From Lepas anatifera (taxonomy: Eukaryota > Arthropoda > Thecostraca > Lepadidae), in assembly GCA_034440635.1 (NCBI GenBank), contig JAOTON010001488.1:1-64000 (forward strand): 64,000 nt of DNA, written 5' to 3'. Of this stretch, positions 45,348 through 56,866 are shown in pieces. Position numbers and translations under genes: made by a program. The notes beneath the pieces were generated by a model. It did not search any database. It saw only the letters and a program-made list of their open reading frames with translations, and was not told where the DNA came from. The first letter of the stretch is position 1. Every line of letters begins with the position of its first letter.

Positions 45348-46741
45348 TTAAAGGCCCATCCTGATCCGCTCAGAAGAAATCCCTAGACACAAATAGTACA
45401 TACACTCGAAAAATTAAACAGGTTCCTATCACTGGCCTTGTCTTAAACATTTGAAGTGGTGGAACGCACTACAAAATACAGTTCAAATCTCTCAAAAACT
45501 TCTCATCTTCAATATTTAACATTACTTCTTTACTTCAAGCCCTGCTGCAACAACACACGTCGTCGCTGGTTGTTGTTGTCAGTAGTCGTCGTCTGAGAAT
45601 ATTGTGCGCCATTGCTGTCTTTGAGGAACAAATTCTTCCAAGTATAGGCTCAAGCCTAGGTAGCTCCAGGGCAAAAATTGTAATTGTCACGTGATAATTT
45701 GTACAGTTATGCAAATATTTGTCGAACTACATATGATACATAACTGTACATAACATAACATAACTACATAATTGTTTGTTGTGTCTAAAATGCGCCGTCT
45801 GCCGCCGCTTATTTCATTTTGCCTATTAATAGCAGTTACTGCTATTAGCATAGAAGATTGGACCCTTGATTTGACAGAAATTTTGCGACACCTTCATCGC
45901 AAGAATCAGAGGAATTATTTTATGTTACTGTTTTTGTCTGATCAGAGTTCCTTGCTTGGCCTCTGTGTTTTATTTGGAAAGCTATACATTAGCAATTTTC
46001 TATCATATCTTGCTCCACAATTTTGAAGAGCGATAGGTATGTATTGTATTGAAGGTTCTCAAGCTCAAAATGGGATTGGGTTTAAAATATAAATGTATTA
46101 CAATCAAACATGTTAATAGAATTTCTATTTCTACTGTCCTTTGTCATATATGGTATACTTTTTCTTAGGGTTTGCTCTAGTTCTTAGAATTAGCAATTGC
46201 AGCTAGGTACTCTAGTAGTTATTGTAATGCTTAAATTTTTATTTAACTCATGACATATTAATGTTCATTAATAAAGATTACCTAGCATCGTTCTCTAACA
46301 GAAAAAAACAATACTTATACCATCCCTACAAATACAGTTAATATCATGTTTTTTTAGCTTGGACCTTTTCTGACAGTATGGAGGCTCAATTTGTTGCCTG
46401 TGTTGGTGTAACCTTAGCCCTTTTAGGTTCCTTTCCATTCCATTTACCTAGTTTAATATGCAATGCTCCTTATAGAAATAGTTGCAACGTGTGGTAGCTT
46501 TTTTTGGGCAGTGACAGACTGGAAGAATTAAAAAGTTATTAATGGTTGCTCGCTAATTATTAACCAATGTTTGAAAGATTATGAACAAATTTTCCTTCTA
46601 TCAATCTTCCTTCTCATGTTAGACTTTCTGAACAGCTTGTTTTTGCTGGTTTATTGATTTATTTTTTTATTTTGTTTCAATACTATATATATATATATAT
46701 ATGTGGGGTTATCACAGACATAATGTGATATATGTGGTACA

Positions 46742-46968
46742 CACAGAAATTTTTTAGTTATATTTATTTACAAACGTTTCTGTTGCCATCGTGTAATCAA
46801 TTGAAAATATCATATCAATTCGTTCGCACACGCAGACACCTGTGTGGTGTCCTGCTGTGTGCTGAACTTTGTAATTTGATATTGTATTTTTCTAATTTGG
46901 TATTACACTGATGAAGCTTGCACAGTACGTTTGTAAATTAAATATAACTTAAATAAATTTCTTGTGTT
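46742..46968. mobile_element. Small TIR element between TA tracts
   Basis: CACAGAAATTTTTTAGTTAT at the left and the complement of a CACAAGAAATTTATTTAAG-type end at the right, each continuing through TATATTTA...TTTACAAACGT. This gives imperfect inverted ends of about 35-40 bp. It sits in an ATATAT-rich insertion site. Non-coding. Confidence 0.6.
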
Positions 46969-46979
46969 CACTCATATAT

Positions 46980-46982
<3 letters not shown>

Positions 46983-47014
<32 letters not shown>
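46983..47014. repeat. (TA)n microsatellite
   Basis: About 15 uninterrupted TA dinucleotides; a shorter run lies at 46686-46703. Confidence 0.95.
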
Positions 47015-47018
<4 letters not shown>

Positions 47019-47240
47019 CATGTATTTATTTTATTTTGAAAACGAGTCAAAGTTTGAGTTGAGTTTATTTGTGAGTTGAGTTGGAGTTGAGTCGGAAGAA
47101 TTTATCCTTGAGTCGGAGTTGAGTCGACTCACTGAACTCTTAATCATGAGCTGAGTCGGAGTTGAGTGAACCGCTCTCAGCACTTGAATTGAGTTGAGTC
47201 TACTCAAAAAATTTCTGAAACGCAAAACTCTGGTTTCCGG

Positions 47241-47812
47241 TGATGTTATTAACTTGGTCAATTCACAGTAGCCTTTTGCAGAGAACATCGCACAACATAA
47301 TTATTGGGCCACCGACGACCCCACCGGAACGGTATTACATTCCATAGTCGTTTTCTAAGTCGTCAGTGAGGTGTTGATAGGATCTATTTGTAACTGAAAT
47401 TTCATGAGGACCAGGCCATGACATGTACGTCTCGGATGGCAATTAGCGTGCATATGTCGCACATGTAAAATTAATAACACGGGGAACTTGAGGCTACTTG
47501 TTAAATTCTTTTCATGGGACGACATTTTCTAATATCGGACTAGCAAGTATTAAGCATGTTTTAAGCATGGTAAAATGTTGAACAATTGCTGGAAATCCAT
47601 GTCGGAAATGTCTGTCGGAAATGTCTCGCTGGTGAGTGAAAGCACCGACCAGTTTTCCCTACGTCGGAGCCAGAGCCGAGTCAAAGATAATGTTGACTTT
47701 AAATTTTGAAGTTGTTGCGGGCCGCCCTCCAGCCCATGCTGCGAGTTGGTATTGCCCCTGGAGTTGGCCTCAAGAGAGTCGTTCACCGGAAACCCTCTTT
47801 GTAGGCCTGGTA
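47241..47812. other. Gene-free stretch
   Basis: No recognised coding or repeat signal; the minus-strand frame 47786-47550 has no domain. Confidence 0.4.
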
Positions 47813-48005
47813 GCCCAGTTGGTAGAGCGTTAGGCTCGGGCCCACTCTGAAAACCTTGCTGGGGCGGCGCACCGGTGAAAGATTGGGATCGGTTCCCCTG
47901 ATATGCTCCGGCGCTTAATTACCCGACATTGGTTGACTGGCAACTGTATTTTCAGGGGGTGGCCTTAGCGGGGTGGATATCTCTGTGCCTTGTGGGACGT
48001 TAAAC
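47813..48005 (+). mobile_element. tRNA-derived SINE
   Basis: The head TGGTAGCCCAGTTGGTAGAG followed by CGTTAGGCTC is a clear tRNA D-arm with A-box. A weak B-box lies at GGGATCGGTTCCCC. The 3' end has GTGGGACGTTAAACTTTTAC, the GACGTTAAAC tail shared with the SINE ending at 29765. The tRNA of origin cannot be fixed from this remnant. Confidence 0.75.
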
Positions 48006-48317
48006 TTTTACCTTCAAAATTAACCAGTCTTTGCGGGAGTCAATTGTTTGCATGGTAGGGTTCGAGTTTCGGTGACAGGTAACTTTATGACTTAGTGAAG
48101 ATTCGAGGTCATGAGCTGAGCCTGCAGTTAACTCGGACAAAATGTATATACAAAAATTATGTCTGGAAAAGGTGGGCCGTTTTTGCATGGAGCCGCTTTA
48201 ACTAGATCCCAGTTTGCTGTGGGCGTGCTTAGAATATAGCCCACTCAGGCTTGACGCAAACTGAATAGTACCGGAAAGGTGATAGGAAAAATTCAGCAGT
48301 TGACTAGAACCACCTTG

Positions 48318-48538
48318 GCCCAGCCCAGGGCGCCGCCGCAGAATTTTCGCAGGGGGGGACGGACCCGGGCTGGTGCTGACCGGGGAGGCGAATTTTGAGC
48401 ATATTCGGTACCTGACAGCATTAATGACGATTGACCCAAAAATTTTGGGGGACGTCCCCCCTGGTTGGCCAACAGGGGGGACGCGTCCCCCGTCCCCCTC
48501 CCGCTTTCGGCGCCCATGGCCCAGCCCAAAATTATCGA
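48318..48538 (+). mobile_element. Short DNA element (GGGCGCCGCCGC family) next to the LINE
   Basis: Starts CAGGGCGCCGCCGCAGAATT and ends in the imperfect complement (CCCCCTCCCGCTTTCGGCGC, CCAT). Inner block GACCCGGGCTGGTGCTGACC is shared with 35699-35856. It directly precedes, or was inserted into, the endonuclease part of the LINE that follows, which explains why that element starts abruptly. Sequence upstream to 48006 is unassigned. Confidence 0.7.
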
Positions 48539-51294
48539 GGGATCTTTTGTTCCAGCAATGGTTCAAATGATGCAGTGTTTGAGTACAAAATATCCGGGCA
48601 GGCCATTGTTTGTTGTTGGTGATTTTAACGTTCCGGAAGTGAAGTGGTGTTTAGATGGAGACTCGCATCAGACGCGACCCATCTTCGCGCGGATGTCGCA
48701 GCGAGCCACCTGCTTGGTCGATGGAATGGATGCTGCAGGTCTGAAACAACATGTATCGGAACCCACTAGAGTTGATAATTTTTGGATCTAGTTTTTTCTA
48801 ATTGTTTCCGTGTCGAGGCCGTCGTAAGAGCCGGAGTTTTTTCTTCTGACCACGATGAAATTTCATGTAGACTCTTTGTTCAGCCTCGCAGTAACCCCGT
48901 CATAAATCGTGTAACAGCCCTAAATTATAGGAGGGCAGACTTCGACGGGCTGAGAAGATCTTTGGCATTAGTGCCATGGAATATGATGGAAAACTTACAT
49001 ATAGATGACGCTGTGAACATGTTTTACGATATACTGGACGCTGCCATACGTGATCATGTTCCGACAGTGGTGCTGCGTCGCAAATTTCCTCCGTGGTTTG
49101 ACGCTGATGTCCGGCAGGCTTTGCGTGAAAAGGAGGCCGCTTTTAAACGCAAGAAGCATAACAGAACACCAGACGTCGAGAGGGATTTCCGGGAGAAACG
49201 TAGATATTTTAAAGATGTTTCGTGCAGAAAGTATTTTAGCTATATCAAAGGTATGATTGGGGACTTCAAGTCGAATCCTAAACGTTTTTGGTCTTTTTTA
49301 AAATGTACCAAGGGCACGAAAAGCCAGCTCTCTGTACTTTTAGATGGCGACAGAGTGTTGAATAGTGATGTCGAGCGGGCGAATCTGCTAAATATGACAT
49401 TCGCAAATAGGTTTACTGATCCCACCGTACAGGATTATCCTGAAGCACCCATTTACGACCTGAGCTCACTCAATCACTTTGTGATTACTGAACCATGTGT
49501 TCGCAACTCATTGAATACTCTCCAGTGCATAAGGCCTGTGGGCCTGATAACATTAGTGCACGAATTATAAAGGAGTGCAGTGAGCAGCTGTCGGTCCCGT
49601 TGACTATACTTTTTAGGATGTCAGTGTCTCAAGGTGTCTTTCCGAGCAGATGGGCGGAGGCTAACATCGTGCCCATTCACAAAAAGGGGTCTAGAAAATT
49701 ACCTTCAAATTATCGTTCCGTCTCACTCACCTCGCTGTTTGGCAAACTTCTCGAACGGTGCGTATGTGACGTACTTCTTTCTCACGTGCAGCCAGTCCTG
49801 ACTCCAAAACAACATGGTTTTGTCCCACGCCGATCATGTGACTCAAATTTAGCTTGCCTTTTAAAAACGGCGTGGGAGTCAATATCATTAGGCCATCAAA
49901 CTGACGTTATCTATACGGACTATTCAGCGGCGTTCCAGAGCGTCAATCACAAACTTCTTATTCACAAATTGAAAAACTCTTACCAAATCTCAGGTGCGGC
50001 CCTGGAATGGCTTTCATCATATTTAGGAAATCGTAAGCAACGCGTTATTGTGAACGGAAAATGTTCTGATTGGGTCCATGTACGCTCTGGAACTCCGGAA
50101 GGTGGAATTATCTCGCCTCTCCTCTTCGCCCTGTACATAAACGATCTTCCAGACAAAATTAAGACTAATTGTCTCTTATTTGCTGACGATGTAAAATTAT
50201 ACAACAAAATTACTTCGCAACACGACATTGAGCTCCTTCAGGACGATCTAACATCTTTAGCTGCATGGTCTGCACTTTGGAAGCTTCAACTCAATCCAGC
50301 CAAATGTAAATCGTTCACTGTGTCATTGAAACGAAAGCCTATTCCAACCACATACAAAATCCAAAACTCTACTCTAGAGAAAGTCTGTGCAATCCGGGAC
50401 CTTGGAGTGTGGTTGGATTCTAAATTGACGTTTGTAGAACACCTGAATCACATTGTTAGTAAGGCGAACAGGGCACTAGGTCTGATGATTCGGTCTCTTC
50501 AGGTTGGCCATTCGGAGGGGAGAGCGAGACGGAAGTTGAAACCCGAACCAATCATGGCGGCTTATTTTGGCAACATTCGATCAATTATGGAGTTTGGCTG
50601 CGTAATTTGGGGTGGGGCTGCCAAGACCCATCTTGATAGACTGGACAAAATTCAGCATAAATTCTTGATTTGGCTCGCGTCAAGCTCAACGAAAAGCTCA
50701 CCATCATTTGTGTACCATGATCTTTTGGCTACGTTCAAAATAAACACTCTGGCTAATCGACGACTACAATATGATATCCTTTTCGCACACAAAATTATCT
50801 CCGGAAAATAGACTCCGCCTTTCTGCTCGGTAATTTCCCTTTTCATGTCCCAGGAAGGAACACAAGGGCAATGTTCGGTAGTATGCTGCATGTTCCATTT
50901 GGAAGGGTAGAAACTGTGAGGCGTGGATTGTTTTGTCGCTCAACCACTAATTTTAACTCGTATCTGACGGCATGTCCACTTTCCGACCCTTTTAGATTTT
51001 CATTTGGTCAGTTTAGAGCACAGGTTCGTTTATATATTAAGTCGTTGCCTGCGAGTTGAACAAAGTGAACTTTTTAACTCTTTGATATTCTTATGTTTAC
51101 TGTTTTAAGTGCATATTTTAGTCAGCTCGCAATGTGATCGTTGTTTGTAGTTTGTTGGCTCCTCATTTTTACCTGTAGTTGTATGTGACCTGTTTACCGT
51201 GACCATGTTTTTATGATTCCTGACTTGAGCTCTTATTGGGGTATGACCCTGTTGCTCATATAGCACTAATAAATAAATAAATAAATAAATAAAT
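48539..51294 (+). pseudogene. Non-LTR retrotransposon (endonuclease end, reverse transcriptase), frameshifted
   Basis: The first readable part is the end of an AP-type endonuclease: VVGDFNVPEVKW (48616 on) and FSSDHDEISCRL. A linker region and then a reverse transcriptase follow: NIVPIHKKGSRKLPSNYR, VIYTDYSAAFQSVNHKLL (first catalytic Asp), RSGTPEGGIISPLLFALYIN and LLFADDVKLYN (the catalytic Asp pair, about 50177-50191). The thumb region and a C-terminal piece end at 51059. Three frame changes (near 48785, 49500 and 50811) break it. A 3' UTR ends in an AATA microsatellite tail (51268-51294), as in CR1/Jockey-type LINEs. It is 5' truncated or interrupted by the preceding DNA element. Clade within CR1/Jockey not resolved. 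Confidence 0.92.
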
Positions 51295-51850
51295 GGTCTC
51301 TCACCATGTGTTTCCAGCCACTATACCTGGAAACAAACTAATAGTTTCTATCGATCCAAGCAGCTATCCAGGTGGATAGCCATCTGGAGGGCATCTTTCA
51401 ACTAGGGCAAAGGAGCCAACGCACCAAGTAGGGTCTATCAAACGTTCGTGGGGAGATCGCAAAGCGGGCCCTATGATCCCAACATACCTTTCAGAACCCG
51501 AAACTCGCTTTTGGTTTCACTTTCCGTCGGCTTCTGCTCCCATGTCTTACTTCCTATTGTTGTTCAATGAAAAAAAGAAAACTTGAGGATGAAATCTCAG
51601 GGTAATGGCCTCCGCTAATTCGTCCCATTGGGGAGGAGAACTGGAGTCGCTCAGAAACAACTTTTCGGGACATGGTGTGGTTACCCACTTTTGCTGCGCT
51701 AGTGACACCTATCTCTCGGAAGTAGCGACATCTGTCCCCTACAGAGCCAGACAGTTTCGCTTCCTGCTCACCGGTGGGTTCACGTAAAAGCTAAGCATGT
51801 TGGAAGAGACCTCTGTTGACAGTGAGAGGGCTTTCCCTCATCGATTTGGT
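51295..51850. other. Gene-free stretch
   Basis: Short inverted motif CTATCCAGGTGGATAG near 51364. The plus-strand frame 51605-51787 has no domain. Confidence 0.4.
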
Positions 51851-51858
51851 CCACCCGC

Positions 51859-52147
51859 CAGGGGTGAAAAAGGTGTTCAAGGTGTCACCATTGAGAATGT
51901 TAAGCCATAAATGTGGCACCAGCCTAGGCTGCAAAATGTGGCACGTTTTGCGTCAGTACGATACCAACGGATACTCCTGGGCCATCCCAGTCGTTGAAAA
52001 AACATTGCGAGTTCAAATTAAAGGTGTCAATTTCGGCGATTTTTCCATTTTTGATCATGAGGCAACATGTCCGCTAATTTGTGTCACCCTGCCCACCTTT
52101 GGCTGTCACCATTTAGAATGGCAGAATGGGAAGTTTTTCGACCCCTG
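51859..52147. mobile_element. Complete 289-bp hAT-type MITE
   Basis: Perfect 8-bp duplication CCACCCGC (51851-51858 and 52148-52155). Ends CAGGGGTGAAAAA and (complement) CAGGGGTCGAAAAA, followed by GTGTCACCATT / AAATGGTGACA as further inverted sequence. The 114-codon plus-strand frame that crosses it (51816-52160) is explained by the element and is not a gene. Confidence 0.93.
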
Positions 52148-52155
52148 CCACCCGC

Positions 52156-53219
52156 CCTAATAACGGGTACTAATAAATGACAGTTGTGCATGATACTTAC
52201 AGATGAATATCCGTTTACCTAAAGGCGAAGTCAGAGCCTAAAAATAAACAACATGACTCAAGTAAATGACACGCATCTGACATAAGAACAAAGAAATTCA
52301 TCCTAGGTTGGGATGTTCCACCCAGTGTATAACTGATTCTGGCAAAACAGGAATTAAAAGTTAGGGAAAATCTGTGGTCTAAAATTACCTACAACGGCCT
52401 TAGCACAAGCTCGCCGCAAGTACATGGGCTGAATGGATATATGTAAAAACATGGGGTTTAAAACTGCTAAAAGATTCTAAAAATAGGTCGGAACCGGAAC
52501 AAGATAAGAAGGCATTCATTGCCCGCGGGATCCGACACAAAAGCCCCTGGCTCACGGTGTTCACACGCCCTGCGCCGCTCCGCGAAAAGATGACGCGTGC
52601 GATTTTATGAAGATGTCGCGTGTAGGTGAAATTTACTTAAATACTTGGCGTTGTGGATATCACCTATCCAGGGGTGGATCTTCGCTGGGTGTTTGGGGAG
52701 CAACAGGGCGCAAAACTGCGAGATGCGGTGTTTTTATAGGATAATTGAAAGATGGTGGGGGGAACAAAAGGTTATTTCCCACCTCTCAATATACCAGTAA
52801 CCTCTCAAACCAGGAACTAAATGTGCACGACTCGACTACTCACCAAAGCCCTTACTCTTGTGCGGTCCCAGCTAGGCTAGGTCTTCCTGCCTCCATCGTG
52901 CTGTCAACACAGGCGTCGCTTTTACACTCCATCCGATCAAAGAAGATGGTGCTATATAGATATTAAGCATGCTGGTATGCCTCTGAGTTGCTGACTAACA
53001 GTAGGAAAACTAAGAGTAGGTACACAGAGGCCAGAAAACGTCATACAAAGCCAGGCTGGGGGTTTCTTCAATTTCTTAATGGTTTTAGGTGACAAGGAAT
53101 AAAATGAATGTCGTATGCCCACAAAGACTGGCACGCTCTTAGGTTCAAATAATCACTCAGTCTATAAAATCCAGACCTCACGGTCCATCACGCCCTTCAA
53201 TTCATTATCATTGGTTCGT
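52156..53219. other. Gene-free stretch
   Basis: No recognised coding, SINE or MITE sequence; frames at 52745-53134 have no domain. Confidence 0.4.
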
Positions 53220-53305
53220 GCTGGTAAATTTTGGAATGCGCACTTCGGCTAGGAAAATGTAGCTCTCTTTTCCTAGCCGAAGTGCGCAGTCCAAAATTTA
53301 CCAGC
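53220..53305. repeat. Near-perfect 38-bp-arm hairpin
   Basis: Arms 53220-53257 and 53268-53305 are reverse complements with a single mismatch (A in the left arm near 53236), separated by a 10-base loop. The left arm starts GCTGGTAAATTTTGGA and ends GGCTAGGAAAA. Arm length and loop are compatible with a small-RNA precursor, but a foldback remnant of a transposon is equally possible. No duplicated flank was noticed. Confidence 0.9.
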
Positions 53306-53339
53306 GGTAGAAACGTCAGATTTAATAGAGGTTTTAAAC

Positions 53340-53440
53340 AGAGTTGTACGTTTCAGGATTTTTATGAGTCGACTCAACCCATGTCGCATGCAGAAAGCGG
53401 TTGACTCAACTCCAACTCAGCTCGCCAGAAGAAATTCAGT
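53340..53440. mobile_element. Fragment with GACTCAACTC repeats
   Basis: CAGAGTTGTACGTTTCAGGA followed by ATGAGTCGACTCAACCC and GACTCAACTCCAACTCAGCTC: a short copy of the terminal sequence of the hAT element at 44179-47232, beginning with the same CAGAGTTGT end. Confidence 0.65.
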
Positions 53441-54167
53441 GAGATTCATTGACCTAGGTCAGTATCTTCAAGGTCAAACGAGGTCGTACAGTCGAGCCTA
53501 GGCCGTGGTGAACACCTATTGGGAAATGCTGTTCTTGTGTGAAAAAAGCCGGGAATACACCAAAAGCGGATATTTCATAGAGGTAAGGTTCCACACTATT
53601 TTCTCAGAAATTGTGACGTCAAGGGCATTCAAGGTTAATAACCCATGACGTAACGTTATGACATATTCCCAATGATGTACAATATAACTGGCACTATAAA
53701 AGTCTTAAGGCCGAAAATGAGGGTTTAACCTTGACCTGGGACCTTGACCTTGAGCTTAAGTAGCCTTAACTATGAAAAATCATAACATACGGCATACTGA
53801 ATAATGTCATCTGACCGGTATACTGGGGTCAATGACCTTGACCTGTGACCTTTGACCATGACCTTCATGTGGGCTGACCTTGATATATAACCTAATTATA
53901 TGACGTTATGACGTCACCATTCGGTCAGCAGTGCAGGCGAACTGGTGCGACCGTGCGATTGCGACGGTCGCAAGATATAGGCCTGACTTTGAGAACCTAT
54001 AAGTAAAAAAATTATTCACCGATTTTCAAAATGCCTTCACGAATTAGCGTGCTCATGAATTCTCCCAAATGTGGCCAGTGTGTTCCAGTGGCAAAGGCTA
54101 TCCGGCCACCTCGGTAAAATAGTTGGGGGCCCTTTAGGACCCCCTCCCCTCCACTGCACGTGTTAAT
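53441..54167. mobile_element. Second-type AGGTCA MITE, most complete copy
   Basis: Contains TGACCTAGGTCA (53450-53461), several TGACCTTGACCT and GACCTTTGACC clusters (53730-53880), a CATTCGGTCAGCAGTGCAGG block shared with 29880-29930, and an end GGACCCCCTCCCCTCCACTG then CACGTG followed by TTAA. The left terminus is not clear. Non-coding. Confidence 0.65.
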
Positions 54168-54380
54168 CCATGCTGTCCCATCTGAAGACAGGCGATGAAG
54201 CCACCAGACCACCCAGCCCCCTATTCCATGTACCCATGTCGTGCACCCTTGACGCTCAACCTGGGCACACCCGTTCACTTGGTTCGATCGCGTTAGGCAA
54301 GCGCGTTGATAATACAAGATACGATCGAGGGGTGCCTCCCGCGAATCCCGGCGTGGCGGCGGGACGGTACTGAACACCCC
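54168..54380 (-). mobile_element. SINE fragment
   Basis: ATCCATGCTGTCCCATCTGA followed by GGCGATGAAGCCACC matches the 14815-14870 part of the SINE-like element at 14668-14945 in the same orientation. The rest (54240-54380) is diverged, and the match ends near the TTAA at 54164. Confidence 0.5.
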
Positions 54381-54592
54381 TTTCGCTCTCAGGCCTGTCC
54401 CTCTATCGGTGATTATCGGTGAAGAGGATGGGTGTTGAGGGTAGAGAACCGTTGTGGGTTAAGCTTTAATTTCTTTTGCATTTTTATCCCTTGCATGCAA
54501 TTGTTTGCATGTGGAAAAGCCATGGGCGGCCATTAGACCGGTACAGGCCATGAATATAACGAAATACGTCCCCGAATGAACTCAGTAAGCTT

Positions 54593-56515
54593 GTGAAGTC
54601 GCATTTGACAGAAAACCAATTGAGTGCCCGTCAGCTGCCCTTTTTCAGCTACTCCCCTAGCACTGGAGGGCTGCGGGCAGAGTTCTTGACGTGCTTGGCA
54701 GAGGTGTGGGATGAGGAGTCCATGGCTCTGCTGGAGGAGTTCAGCATGCTATATCCGCGTGGCAGCCTCCCACCTTGGTGGCACCGGGTGTGGGGTAGTG
54801 GTACCACCGTGCCGCTTTTCAAAACAGAGGAGAGGGAAGCAGTGAGACCTGTGGGCGTAAGAAACCCTCTTATCCGCCTCCTACACTCCTGCGTCATCAG
54901 GGACAACAAGATCACCCTCACTGCTGTCTTGGTACCCCAGCAGCTCGCCCTTTCCTTGGCAGGTGGCCACAAGCTGTTGCACCAGGTCAGAATGATGATG
55001 GAGTAACACAGGAATTGGATGGTGGTGAAGGTGGATATCAGAAACGCTCACAACGAGGTTTGGAGATCTGCCATCATCACCGCCCTTGAGGCTGAGCCCA
55101 CCACACAGCACCTCGCTTGGTTCGGCGCTGTAATCCTAGCCCCACCAACCGGCTTGGAGACGAGAGGGAAGCAATGGGGTGAACAGGCGGAAGGGGAAAC
55201 TCAAGGGGATTCTAAGGCCTCGGCTTTCTTCGCCATGGCGATACAGGGAGCCGTCCGTCGCTTTGATGCTGTGCTGAGCGCGACTGGCGGCGCCGCCAGG
55301 TTCGGAAATGACGACGGCTATGGCTGTACCCCCCCCGCCGATGTGGTCTTCCCCGCCCTCGCCAGGTTCGAGGGGGAGCTCAGAGAAGAATGTGACCTCA
55401 CCCTGCAGAGAGAGAGAGAGAATATGTGGAGAAGGTGACAAGCATTCTGCCCGAGGACAGCCAGGCGCTATGGGTGGCGGTGCATAGGTCCCTCGCTCAC
55501 AAGATGGATTACCGTCTTTTCCTCTGCTACCCCTCCGACATCCACCCTATAGTCCAACATCTCGACACGGTGCTGTGGTCGGTGCTTGAGCGATCTGTGG
55601 GACAGCATGTGCCGCGCGTGCAGGAGGGACTGGGCACGGAGTGCGTACAGGACCTGCCCGTGGACAACTTCGAGGGTCGGAGCTTCCAGGAGCTCATCGC
55701 CAGGCTCTCCATCTGCTACCGAGGATTTGGACTTCGTTCCCTGGTGGACACCTCCCCGCTGCCTATCTAGGAGGAGTGGAGATTGCGCTGGGCAGCCAGG
55801 AGGTGGAGGAAGACTGGTGGCGCACCTTGATGGAGTGTGGAAGCCATACGGGAGAGGAATATTACAGGTGTAGGGCCAGGCGGAGGACTCGGCAGAGGGA
55901 GGGAAAACGAATGAGCACCTTCCTAGGCAAGGAGTTTACCGGCGTCCTCACCACCGGCCTTGCCACTGTTGAGGACATCGGTCAGGGGCAAGGATCCAGA
56001 TAGTTGGTGACGGAGCATCGAGAGGAGCAGGGGGAAGCGGTTGTGGCAGAGGCCCTGAGAGCACACGCAGACCAGTCAACGAGGCCGGTGCTTGCCTACC
56101 CTCAGCTGGACAAGCTGTCCACCGCCTGGAAGCTCGCCCTGCCTGGCCAAACCACCGGCCTCACCACCCCTGTCTTCAGGGAGGTGATGGCCCAGCACCT
56201 CTGCCTCCCGAGCCCCGCATGCTCTTCCATCCTCGGTCCGGCAGTCGGTACCAGGGGTTCTGTGGTTGGCTTGTTTGGCGACGAGGTGATGACCTCTCAG
56301 CTTTCCCAAGATACCTGGCGCACTCGGTACGACTTAATGAAGGTGGTGATGTTGAACATCGCAAACGAAGCGAGGGTGCCGGTAGACTGCGATTTCGTCG
56401 GTGTTTTCAGGGACCTGATACCTACGGAGCTGCTGGAGGAGGGAGGGGAGTTGGAGCGCGGTCGCCAGCGCCGCGGCTTGTGTCCATATTTCAGGCTCCG
56501 CCTCCCAACTACTGA
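54593..56515 (+). pseudogene. Reverse-transcriptase relic of an unusual retroelement
   Basis: The readings 54593-55435 (with an in-frame stop at 55004), 55426-55770 and 55641-56515 (with a stop at 56001) lie in three frames and together give one damaged protein. Reverse-transcriptase-like motifs appear in order: RPVGVRNPLIRLLHSC; a VKVDIRNAHNEVWR segment corresponding to the first catalytic Asp (D-x-NA-x-N); QGDSKASAFFAMAI; and NDDGYG in place of YxDD. The last part (WKLALPGQTTGL, HLCLPSPACSS, DTWRTRYDLMK, RGLCPYFRLRLP) resembles a C-terminal domain found with such RTs. The final motif looks like a PD-x-FRL nuclease signature with Asp replaced by Tyr. The element is cut at 56515 by a DNA-element end. 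Exact clade unknown; R2/CRE-like is a guess from the end motif. Confidence 0.6.
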
Positions 56516-56529
56516 TGGGCCGCGTGACA

Positions 56530-56690
56530 AAAATTTTCGGGACTCAAAGGACAACAATGTTGCCGTTTTTGTTTTTAAAATAGTATGTTTTCGCGATTTA
56601 TTCTCGATTTAGCCCCCAACTCGTTGGTTTGGCCCCCTCCAAATTTTCTCGGTTTTGCCCCCTCCAAAAATTGCTCCTGGATCCGCCGAT
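56530..56690 (-). mobile_element. MITE end ending GGATCCGCCGATG
   Basis: The complement reads CATCGGCGGATCCAGGAGCA followed by GGGGGCAAAACCGAG, matching the terminal block of the CAGTGGCGGATCC hAT MITEs. Only this terminal part is recognised; it interrupts the retroelement relic. Confidence 0.6.
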
Positions 56691-56866
56691 GGAGGCACCC
56701 AACCATTTTCACCGTTGATCCACACTAGAACGCCAGGTTCCGGCTCGCTATACAGAAGCCATGTAGAATGCAGTAGTAGCATAACAATGCTTGAGATCGA
56801 TTTCCTCGCACTCTCAACATTTTCCTAGTGGAAGTCGACCGGCAACTGAACAGGAGGGTATATTAA

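Larger units (their letters stand above)
44179..47232. mobile_element. 3.05-kb hAT-like element with GAGTTGAGTC-rich ends
   Basis: Flanks GTCTCCGG (44171-44178) and GTTTCCGG (47233-47240) agree at seven of eight positions, as expected for an aged hAT duplication. Ends are CAGAGTTGTGCG and (complement) CAGAGTTTTGCG. Each end continues into about 170 bp of GAGTTGAGTC/GACTCAACTC repeats, which are partly self-complementary between ends. The interior carries an AGGTCA MITE (44539-45347), a small TIR element (46742-46968), TA tracts and an 84-codon frame at 45772-46026 with no known domain. No transposase was recognised. Confidence 0.8.

Noticed and set aside
47813..47890. Functional tRNA gene
   Set aside because: Only the D-arm/A-box side is well formed; the T-arm is weak and a SINE body with a GACGTTAAAC tail follows.
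51816..52160. 114-codon plus-strand frame
   Set aside because: Runs through a complete hAT MITE with a perfect target duplication.
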